DNA of 17,017 bases from Candidatus Naiadarchaeum limnaeum (GTDB lineage Archaea; Undinarchaeota; Undinarchaeia; Undinarchaeales; Naiadarchaeaceae), in assembly GCA_014189685.1 (NCBI GenBank), contig DVAB01000036.1, positions 1-17,017 on the forward strand. The letters run 5' to 3'. Below, piece after piece: positions 1 to 5,848 of the stretch. A program made the translations under genes and the position numbers. Position 1 is the first letter of the stretch. Each line of letters starts with the position of its first letter. Under the pieces are notes generated by a model, which was not told the origin of the DNA, made no database searches, and saw only the letters and a program-made list of their open reading frames with translations.

Positions 1-285
1 ACATGCGTTCAAAGCTGTTAAAGCTGCGGTTAGTTCATTTTTATTTCCATTTAAATTAACAAGCACATCCTCACCCAGCTGCCTCGAATAAATACTTTGT
101 TGGTCAAAGCTATTTACAATAACTAAAACTTTATCAAAAATCGGTTTTAATTTATAATAAGTAATTTGCAAAATGCTTTCCCCATATATCTGCAAGAGAT
201 TTTTGTCATTCTGCAGGCTAGTGAAATCGCTGTCTGCGATTAAAACAGCTATTTTTAGTTTTTTTTGTGGTTGCAGTGTTCCCAC
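1..285 (-). CDS. Divergent MobA-like nucleotidyltransferase, N-terminal part (runs off left edge)
   Basis: Ninety-five codons are visible, from a GTG at 285 to the window edge, with the frame open throughout. The GTG lies six bases past the stop of the upstream phosphatidyltransferase, so the two are probably co-transcribed. The pattern (beta strand KIAVLIA, a short loop, NDKNLLQIYGESIL, then KVLVIVNS) follows the start of the NTP_transf_3/MobA family, which transfers a nucleotide from NTP to a phosphorylated substrate. The hallmark loop GGxSxRMGxDK is badly degraded: only the terminal DK survives and the glycines and arginine are gone. Either the protein has lost catalysis or it uses a modified nucleotide site. 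The C-terminal two thirds lies outside, so the substrate cannot be guessed. The pairing with a CDP-alcohol enzyme hints at a nucleotide-activated headgroup, but that is inference. Confidence 0.55.
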   Translation of the reverse strand, partial: MGTLQPQKKLKIAVLIADSDFTSLQNDKNLLQIYGESILQITYYKLKPIFDKVLVIVNSFDQQSIYSRQLGEDVLVNLNGNKNELTAALTALNAC

Positions 286-291
286 CTTTGT

Positions 292-900
292 TTAAAGCAG
301 CTTCCACGTATTATAAGCTCTTTGCAAAGCAGTGATATTCCCAACAAAAGCAAACCCAATCATAACCCATTCGAGAAAAGTGAAGCTGTAAATTTCTACA
401 ATTCCTATGCGTAGCAAAAAATAATGCACAAGCGGAGCAAGAACTAAAATCAAAAGCCTAGTTGCCCTTCCAAGATATCCTGAATAATCTCGCTTTCCAA
501 TTAAGGCATGGGCCTGCGTTCCCATATAACTTAGTAAAATTACCCCTATTATTGCAAAAAATCCTAAAATGTCATCAACCCACGGGCTGAACATCAGACC
601 TCCTACAATAAAAATATCTGCATATCGATCTAAAACATGGTCTAAAAAATCTCCGCGCTTACTTGCTAATTTGCTAACTCTTGCTAGTGCGCCATCCATT
701 GCATCAAAAAAACCACTAATTCCAACAAGTAAACTTGCTAATAAAAGAAAACTTTCTTTTCCTGTGTAAAATGTGTAGCCAGTTAAAATTGCGAAAACTA
801 AAGCAAGCCAAGTAAATACATCTGGATTAACCCCTTTCAATCGCATGGCTATGCGCTTTAGAATCCTGTCTGTAATTGGCCTATAAGAGTCCAAAACCAT
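292..900 (-). CDS. CDP-alcohol phosphatidyltransferase, probably archaetidylinositol phosphate synthase-like
   Basis: Integral membrane enzyme that moves a CDP-activated alcohol (in archaea usually CDP-archaeol) onto a polar headgroup acceptor, releasing CMP. The full family signature D-x2-DG-x2-AR-x8-G-x3-D-x3-D is present around residues 66-92 (DAMDGALAR, then GDFLDHVLD), which supplies the metal and nucleotide ligands. Hydrophobic segments before and after it fit the usual six-helix fold, and 202 residues is a normal length. The N-terminus (LDSYRPITDRILKRIA, then GVNPDVFTWLAL) resembles archaeal members annotated as archaetidylinositol phosphate synthase; the acceptor is inferred, not shown. 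The ATG at 900 sits about 25 nt from a TATA-like element, so the message may be leaderless. It diverges from the archaetidylserine genes, which makes this a headgroup-diversifying locus. Confidence 0.85.
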   Translation of the reverse strand: MVLDSYRPITDRILKRIAMRLKGVNPDVFTWLALVFAILTGYTFYTGKESFLLLASLLVGISGFFDAMDGALARVSKLASKRGDFLDHVLDRYADIFIVGGLMFSPWVDDILGFFAIIGVILLSYMGTQAHALIGKRDYSGYLGRATRLLILVLAPLVHYFLLRIGIVEIYSFTFLEWVMIGFAFVGNITALQRAYNTWKLL

Positions 901-906
901 AAAAGG

Positions 907-914
907 TTTAAATA
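907..914 (+). promoter_or_regulatory. TATA box for the archaetidylserine decarboxylase operon
   Basis: TTTAAATA preceded by GG; its centre is 28 nt from the ATG at 939, the spacing expected for a leaderless archaeal message. Confidence 0.6.
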
Positions 915-921
915 CTCCTGT

Positions 922-929
922 CTTAAAAA
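922..929 (-). promoter_or_regulatory. TATA-like element for the CDP-alcohol phosphatidyltransferase
   Basis: On the minus strand it reads TTTTTAAG, centred 25 nt from the ATG at 900. It lies downstream of the plus-strand TATA box, so the two divergent promoters overlap and could interfere with each other. Confidence 0.4.
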
Positions 930-938
930 CTTTTGGTT

Positions 939-1544
939 ATGAGATTAACAATAAACAAAGAAGGATATCCCTATATTTTCCTAGCATTATTAGCAGCAGC
1001 TCTTTCATCCTCTTTTGACTCCCATTTTGCAACTTACGCTTTTCTTTTCTTAATTGGCTTTTTTTCAATTTTTTTCCGTGACCCGCAGAGAAAAATTCCT
1101 TTAGCAAAAAATATTATTGTTTCTCCCGCAGACGGCAGAGTAAAAAGTATTAAAGATTATGGTGCTTTCAAGGCTGTCCATATTTTTATCGGGCCGCTTG
1201 ATGTTCATATAAACCGCTCTCCAATAAGCGGAGTCATTCAAAATATCACTCCGAAAAAAGGGAAACATAAAATTGCGTTTAGGAAAGCTGCGGAATTAAA
1301 TGCCGAAAATTATATAACTATCAAATCAGGAAAAAGAAAAATTACGGTTGTCCAAATTGTCGGATTCATGGCGCGCCGCATAAAGTGCTGGGTTAATGTC
1401 CTCGAGCGTGTTAAAATAGGCCAGCCAATAGGAATGATTCTTTTTGGAAGTGGAACAAAATTAATTCTTCCTTCAAATGCAAAAATTTTAGTTCAAAAAA
1501 AGCAAAGAGTTAAAGCAGGAGAGACAATTGTTGCCAAGTTCTAA
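939..1544 (+). CDS. asd: Archaetidylserine decarboxylase (phosphatidylserine decarboxylase family, pyruvoyl-dependent)
   Basis: Converts archaetidylserine to archaetidylethanolamine using a pyruvoyl group made by self-cleavage. Family landmarks in order: an N-terminal membrane-associated hydrophobic stretch, FFRDPQRKIP, SPADGRV, the DVHINRSP block with the conserved histidine, QIVGFMARRI, and a C-terminal FGSG in which the Gly-Ser bond is the cleavage site and the Ser becomes the pyruvoyl. About 200 residues is typical of the short archaeal/PSD-A form. A TTG at 933 would add two codons, but I chose the ATG at 939: it is 28 nt from the centre of a good TATA box (907-914) and gives a leaderless message. 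The synthase making its substrate starts six bases after the stop, so the pathway is in an operon. Confidence 0.9.
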   Translation: MRLTINKEGYPYIFLALLAAALSSSFDSHFATYAFLFLIGFFSIFFRDPQRKIPLAKNIIVSPADGRVKSIKDYGAFKAVHIFIGPLDVHINRSPISGVIQNITPKKGKHKIAFRKAAELNAENYITIKSGKRKITVVQIVGFMARRIKCWVNVLERVKIGQPIGMILFGSGTKLILPSNAKILVQKKQRVKAGETIVAKF

Positions 1545-1550
1545 TTTCTC

Positions 1551-2207
1551 ATGAAATTTACTTCTTTGATTCCAAACGGCCTCTCAACATTAAATTTAAT
1601 ATTCGGCTTTCTTTCAATCTTAAGCTCTATTAATGGAAATTTTACAAACGCAGCACTCTTTATTTTGTTCGCGATTTTAGCAGATGCTTTTGATGGGAAA
1701 ATCGCCCGCAAAGTGCATGCAGTTTCTGATATCGGGAAAGAATTTGATTCTCTTGCAGATTTGGTAAGTTTTGGAGTTGCAGGCTCGCTTTTAATTTATT
1801 TGTACGCATTAAAAGGAATGGAATTTGGAATTTTTGTCCCAATTCTTGCACTGGTTTGCACAGCTTTAAGATTGGCGCGCTTTAATATTGATTCAAGTAC
1901 TGAATATTTTGTTGGGTTGCCATCTCCGGCTTATGGATTTTTTGCAGCTGCTTTTATTCTCTCAGAAGTTCAGCTTGAAACAAATATAGTTGCTTTAATA
2001 GCTGTAGTAATAAGTTTAGCAATGGTTTCTAATATAAAATATCCAACGTTTAAGATTGCGAGTAGAAAATTTTGGACAATAATAGGAATTCTATTAATAA
2101 TTTTGATCGCTCTAATCTTTTTTGAGGTTAAATTTGTGTTGTTGCCCTTTATTATCTATGGTTTATTTGGCCCGATAATATTTCTTTGGATGAACAAACG
2201 CTTCTAA
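1551..2207 (+). CDS. Archaetidylserine synthase (CDP-archaeol--serine archaetidyltransferase)
   Basis: Membrane enzyme of the CDP-alcohol phosphatidyltransferase class I family that joins L-serine to CDP-archaeol. The complete catalytic motif is visible (DAFDGKIAR, eight residues, GKEFDSLAD), followed by LVSFG, which with FDSLAD is typical of the PssA/serine branch rather than the inositol or glycerol branches. ALRLARFN and YFVGLPSPAYGFFAAA downstream are also serine-branch landmarks. Several hydrophobic helices run to the C-terminus, and 218 residues is normal. It follows the decarboxylase gene by six bases with no obvious own promoter, so synthase and decarboxylase should be made together and give archaetidylethanolamine in two steps. 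The order (decarboxylase first) does not match reaction order but is common. Confidence 0.9.
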   Translation: MKFTSLIPNGLSTLNLIFGFLSILSSINGNFTNAALFILFAILADAFDGKIARKVHAVSDIGKEFDSLADLVSFGVAGSLLIYLYALKGMEFGIFVPILALVCTALRLARFNIDSSTEYFVGLPSPAYGFFAAAFILSEVQLETNIVALIAVVISLAMVSNIKYPTFKIASRKFWTIIGILLIILIALIFFEVKFVLLPFIIYGLFGPIIFLWMNKRF

Positions 2208-2226
2208 AATAATTTTTAACATAAGA

Positions 2227-2234
2227 TTTAATAA
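2227..2234 (+). promoter_or_regulatory. TATA box for the phosphohexomutase gene
   Basis: TTTAATAA, centred 26 nt from the ATG at 2257; suggests independent, leaderless expression despite the upstream lipid operon. Confidence 0.45.
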
Positions 2235-2256
2235 GCGGTGGTTATGAGTAGGAGCT

Positions 2257-3576
2257 ATGGGTACGTTGTTTGGAACCTCTGGCATTCGAGGTATTTTTGG
2301 AAAAGAACTAAATTTAGATTTAGCCCTAAAAATCGGAAAAGCAATTGGAACTTATTTAAATAAGGGAGAAGTTGTTATTGCGCATGACCCCAGAACAAGT
2401 TCGCTTGCGATTGAAAATTGTATTATTTCTGGGCTAGAAAGCGCAGGAATTTCTGTTGTGCGCACAGGAATGATTCCAACTCCAACTTTAGCCTTTGCAG
2501 CGCGAAAATTAAATTCAGTTGGAATAATGATAACAGCTTCTCATAATCCGGCCGAGTATAATGGCGTAAAAATTTGGAATTCTGATGGAAGCGCTTTTAC
2601 TTCAGAACAGGAAGATGAAATTGAAAAAATAATTTTTTCTGGAGAATTCAAGAAAGTTCCATGGAATCTGATAGCAAAATCGCGCTCAGGGGATTTTTCA
2701 GAGGATTATATTCAATTTGTTACAGGAACTGTTGCAATTCCAAATAGGTTCAAAATTGCTTTGGATTGTGGAAATGGAGCTTGCTCAATAATTTCTCCTT
2801 TAGTTTTAGAAGAATTCGCAGAAAACTTAAAAACAATTTTCACAGAAACAAATGGAATTTTTCCGCGCGGGCTTGAGCCTTCAAAAGAAAATTTGATTAA
2901 ACTTTCACAATTAGTGCGTAAAGAAAAAGCTGATTTAGGATTTGCGCATGATGGAGACGGGGATAGATTAGCTTTAATTGATGAAAAAGGAAATTTTGTT
3001 TCACGGGATGATTTGCTTGCTCTGTTAATGAAAAATGAATTAGAAGGGACATCTGGAGCAAAAATCGTTGTCCCAATTGATACTTCAAAATTAATAGAAG
3101 ATGTTGCTGCTGACTACAGTGCCCATGTTATCTATAGCAAAGTTGGAGATGTTTCTGTTGCTCAAAAATTAAAAGAGCATAGCGGAACTTTTGGAGGCGA
3201 GCCTTCCGGATGTTTTATTTTCCCAAAAGCGCATATGTGCCCGGATGGAATTCTTTCTGCACTGAAAATTTTAGAATTTCTTTCAACCGAGGGAAGAAAA
3301 GTTTCAGAATTGGTTGCAGAGCTCCCAAAATATCACACAATTAGGGAAGTAATTAAGGTGCGCTCTGAAAGCGAGAAATCAAAAACTTATTCTAAACTTT
3401 CTAAAAAATTAAAAGGATTGCGGCCGCAAAAAGTTTCTTCTATAGATGGAACAAGAGCAGATTTTTCCGATGGTTGGATTCTTGTTCGGCCTTCAGGAAC
3501 AGAGCCAAAGGTAAGAATTACAGTTGAATCCCGTGATTTAATGCGCGCAAAAGAATTGCTTAAAAAAATAATTTAA
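2257..3576 (+). CDS. glmM: Phosphohexomutase (phosphoglucosamine mutase / phosphomannomutase family)
   Basis: Cytosolic alpha-D-phosphohexomutase that interconverts hexose 6- and 1-phosphates. All four active-site elements are intact: the phosphoserine loop TASHNPAEYNG (Ser at about residue 95), the metal loop DGDGDR (about 232-237), the sugar-recognition loop GEPSG (about 314-318), and the phosphate-binding loop RPSGTEP (about 411-417). The N-terminus LFGTSGIRG is canonical. At 439 residues it matches archaeal GlmM/ManB proteins. Sequence alone cannot separate glucosamine-, manno- and glucomutase activity; GlmM is the likeliest label, feeding UDP-GlcNAc and hence surface glycans. A TATA-like element at 2227-2234, 26 nt from the ATG, suggests an independent leaderless promoter although an SD-like GGAG lies just before the start. 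Confidence 0.88.
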   Translation: MGTLFGTSGIRGIFGKELNLDLALKIGKAIGTYLNKGEVVIAHDPRTSSLAIENCIISGLESAGISVVRTGMIPTPTLAFAARKLNSVGIMITASHNPAEYNGVKIWNSDGSAFTSEQEDEIEKIIFSGEFKKVPWNLIAKSRSGDFSEDYIQFVTGTVAIPNRFKIALDCGNGACSIISPLVLEEFAENLKTIFTETNGIFPRGLEPSKENLIKLSQLVRKEKADLGFAHDGDGDRLALIDEKGNFVSRDDLLALLMKNELEGTSGAKIVVPIDTSKLIEDVAADYSAHVIYSKVGDVSVAQKLKEHSGTFGGEPSGCFIFPKAHMCPDGILSALKILEFLSTEGRKVSELVAELPKYHTIREVIKVRSESEKSKTYSKLSKKLKGLRPQKVSSIDGTRADFSDGWILVRPSGTEPKVRITVESRDLMRAKELLKKII

Positions 3577-3710
3577 ACTGCATTCAAAATATCCTTTACT
3601 ATTGGGGAGAAAAGCAAATAGAGCAATGCAAATACACCAATTAATATTGCAAACGCTATTAAACTGTACTGCATGTGCGTTGGCACACCCAAAGATTTTT
3701 CAGCGTCCAT
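3573..3710 (-). CDS. 45-residue single-span membrane protein, function unknown
   Basis: Short minus-strand gene from ATG at 3710 to TAA at 3573. It has a polar N-terminus (MDAEKSLGVPTHMQYS), one strongly hydrophobic helix at about residues 16-35 (LIAFAILIGVFALLYLLF), and a short tail SPIVKDILNAV. It is not recognisable as SecE or Sec61-beta. Two things support it beyond an open frame. Its start lies 30 bases from the centre of the palindromic TATA box it would share with SRP54, exactly mirroring the SRP54 start. It also fills the whole gap between the phosphohexomutase and that promoter, overlapping the mutase stop by three bases. Position beside SRP54 and the FKBP suggests a small membrane partner in export, but that is speculation. 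Confidence 0.6.
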   Translation of the reverse strand: MDAEKSLGVPTHMQYSLIAFAILIGVFALLYLLFSPIVKDILNAV

Positions 3711-3734
3711 TAAGCGCAGACAAAATACTATTTA

Positions 3735-3744
3735 GTTTATAAAC
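3735..3744. promoter_or_regulatory. Palindromic, probably bidirectional TATA box (SRP54 / small membrane protein)
   Basis: GTTTATAAAC is a perfect 10-bp palindrome. Its centre (3739.5) is 30.5 nt from the SRP54 ATG and 29.5 nt from the ATG of the 45-residue minus-strand gene, so both starts fit one box read in opposite directions. Confidence 0.6.
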
Positions 3745-3769
3745 CTTTTCTCCCATATAATTAGCTGCT

Positions 3770-5125
3770 ATGGTATTGGACAAATTAGGAAAAAGTTTGC
3801 GCGAAGCGCTGCGCAAAATAGCGCGAGCAGGATACATTGATAGTGAAACTTTAGATACAATTTTAAAAGAAATCCAGCGCGCGCTTTTGATGGCTGATGT
3901 AAGAGTTGATTTAGTTTTTAAATTGACTGAAACAATTAAGAATCGAGCGAGCAACGAAAAGCCGCCTTCTGGATTGAGTGCGCGAGAACATATTTTGAAT
4001 ATTGTTTATGGGGAATTAACAAAACTTTTAGGAGGAAGCGAGGCTTCGCTGAAAGAAAATGCAAAAAAGATAATGCTCGTTGGTTTGTTTGGAAGCGGAA
4101 AGACAACAACCTGTGCAAAGCTTGCAAAATTTTTGCAAAAGAAGGGATTAAAAGTTTGTTTGATTGGAACTGATATCTGGAGGCCGGCTGCTTTTGAACA
4201 ATTAAAACAATTGGGTGCAGAGATAAATGTTCCTGTTTTTGGGAATCCTGAATTAAAGGACCCTGCAAGAATATTGAAAGAAGCACTTACAAAAACGCAG
4301 AGCTTTGATATTGTAATAGTTGATTCTGCTGGCAGAGATGCATTAGATAAAGACTTATCAAAAGAATTGAAAGCCATCGCTGATCTGTTCAGGCCTGATG
4401 AAAACCTTCTTGTTTTGTCATCAGATATTGGGCAAAAAGCCTCTGATGAAGCCCATGGCTTTAATACTATAGTTCCTCTGAATGGGGTTATTTTAACAAA
4501 AATGGATTCAAGTGCAAAAGGAGGCGGTGCTTTGAGCGCATGTGCAGCTCTTGGAATCCCAATAAAATTTGTTGGTTTAGGGGAAAAAGTAGATGCATTC
4601 GAAACTTTCAATGGAACGAAATTTGTTTCAAAACTTTTGGGAATGGGCGACTTGGAAAGTTTAGTAAAGAAAACAGAGGAAATTTTTGCAGGAGCCTCAA
4701 AAGACCAAATGGAAGCGGTTATGAAAGGTGACTTTAATCTTAAAGATTTCCGCGCGCAAATAGATTCAATGAGAAAAATGGGGCCGCTTAAGAAAATTTT
4801 CGAAATGCTCCCGATGGGCTCTCTTGGAGTTGAGATCCCAGAGGAGCAATTCAATCTTTCAGAGGAAAAGGTAAACAAATTTATATATGTAATGGACTCT
4901 ATGACCCCGCAAGAAATGGAAAATCCAGATGTAATAAATGCTTCCAGACTGCAGAGAATTGCAAAAGGCTCTGGAACAGCTCCTGAGGAGGTTAAAGCAC
5001 TTTTAAATCACTACAACATGACAAAAAAAATGATAAAGCGCTTTGGAAAAATGGGGAGAAATAAAAAAACGATGGAGCAGCTTTCAAAAAGATTTAAGGG
5101 GTTTCCAGGATTCAAAGGATTTTAA
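3770..5125 (+). CDS. srp54: Signal recognition particle 54 kDa GTPase (SRP54)
   Basis: Cytosolic GTPase that with 7S RNA and SRP19 binds hydrophobic signal sequences at the ribosome and docks to FtsY. Domains in order: helical N domain (about 1-90), G domain with P-loop GLFGSGKTTT (about 104-113), TDIWRPAAFEQ, DSAGRD, DIGQKA, and TKMDSSAKGGG (about 243-253), then a methionine-rich M domain (about 305-451) with the RNA-binding SRLQRIAKGSGTAPEEV segment. Length 451 is standard. Small departures from consensus are phenylalanine where GLQGSGKTT normally has glutamine, and DSAGR for DTAGR. The ATG is 30 nt from a palindromic TATA box, giving a near-leaderless message. The FKBP gene begins at the base after the stop, so the two form an operon linking targeting and folding. 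Confidence 0.96.
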   Translation: MVLDKLGKSLREALRKIARAGYIDSETLDTILKEIQRALLMADVRVDLVFKLTETIKNRASNEKPPSGLSAREHILNIVYGELTKLLGGSEASLKENAKKIMLVGLFGSGKTTTCAKLAKFLQKKGLKVCLIGTDIWRPAAFEQLKQLGAEINVPVFGNPELKDPARILKEALTKTQSFDIVIVDSAGRDALDKDLSKELKAIADLFRPDENLLVLSSDIGQKASDEAHGFNTIVPLNGVILTKMDSSAKGGGALSACAALGIPIKFVGLGEKVDAFETFNGTKFVSKLLGMGDLESLVKKTEEIFAGASKDQMEAVMKGDFNLKDFRAQIDSMRKMGPLKKIFEMLPMGSLGVEIPEEQFNLSEEKVNKFIYVMDSMTPQEMENPDVINASRLQRIAKGSGTAPEEVKALLNHYNMTKKMIKRFGKMGRNKKTMEQLSKRFKGFPGFKGF

Positions 5126-5848
5126 GTGAGAAATATGCGCAAGATTTTTGTCTATTTGGTTTTAATAGCTCTTTTCGCACTTATAGCATTTTATTTTTTG
5201 CTTCCGAAAGCGCCCTCTCCGCAGGAGGGTGATATTGTATGGCTAACACTTGTTGGAAAATTGGAGAATGGGACTATTGTTGATAATAGAACAAATTTTT
5301 TTGTATTGAATTCTACTGAGCTTCTGCCAGGAATATTCCAAGAAGTTTTAACTATGCACGAAAATGAAATGAGGGAAGTAATCTTGCCCTCAGAAAGAGC
5401 ATTTGGAAAATACAATTTCGATCTTTTGCAATCAGTTGACCGCATAAGTTCAGTAGATAGATATCAAAACTTTTCAAAAGAGGAATTTGCAACTCTAACA
5501 AAAGAAAAGCCCGAGGTGTATAAGTTATACATTCTTAAGGACATAGCATGGCATGTTAATATAACAAATATGACTCGCACAACAATTTTTATTGAGCACA
5601 AACCTGTTCTTCAGTCTCTCTACTTCGATCCCTTATCAACTCAGTGGGCGGTTCGAGTAAGAGGAATTGATCCAGATAAAATAATCTATACATATGAACC
5701 AAAAGTTGGTGCTCCAACTGTGTTTGGGGGAAAGCCAGGCGTGGTTAAGGAAATGGACGGTTTTAGAATAATTGTTGATTTAAACCATCCACTTGCTGGG
5801 AAAACTATTACTTACAATATAAAGCTCTGGAATTTTACATCGGCTTAG
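5126..5848 (+). CDS. Membrane-anchored FKBP-type peptidyl-prolyl cis-trans isomerase
   Basis: Probable folding factor for exported proteins. An N-terminal hydrophobic anchor (about residues 6-26) is followed by an FKBP domain: GDIVWLTLVGKLENGTIVD, LLPGIFQEVL, then REVILPSERAFGKYNF. It closes after a long insertion with VDLNHPLAGKTITYNIKLWNF, the ending typical of SlyD-like FKBPs. The insert between the two halves (about 100-212) holds the usual IF chaperone flap and is larger than in small cytosolic SlyD proteins. The catalytic domain would lie outside the membrane. The GTG at 5126 abuts the SRP54 TAA; an in-frame ATG at 5135 is an equally reasonable start and loses only three residues. The stop overlaps the convergent surface-protein gene by 14 bases. 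It shares the SRP54 transcript. Confidence 0.85.
   Translation: MRNMRKIFVYLVLIALFALIAFYFLLPKAPSPQEGDIVWLTLVGKLENGTIVDNRTNFFVLNSTELLPGIFQEVLTMHENEMREVILPSERAFGKYNFDLLQSVDRISSVDRYQNFSKEEFATLTKEKPEVYKLYILKDIAWHVNITNMTRTTIFIEHKPVLQSLYFDPLSTQWAVRVRGIDPDKIIYTYEPKVGAPTVFGGKPGVVKEMDGFRIIVDLNHPLAGKTITYNIKLWNFTSA

Noticed and set aside
933-938. TTG start two codons upstream for the decarboxylase
   Set aside because: The ATG at 939 fits the TATA spacing better and is a stronger start codon.
3936-4286. Further antisense frame in SRP54
   Set aside because: Shadow frame with no start context or family pattern.
4006-4878. 290-codon open frame antisense to SRP54
   Set aside because: Mirror of strong codon bias in a clearly conserved gene; composition is Ser/Phe/Lys-rich without domain pattern.
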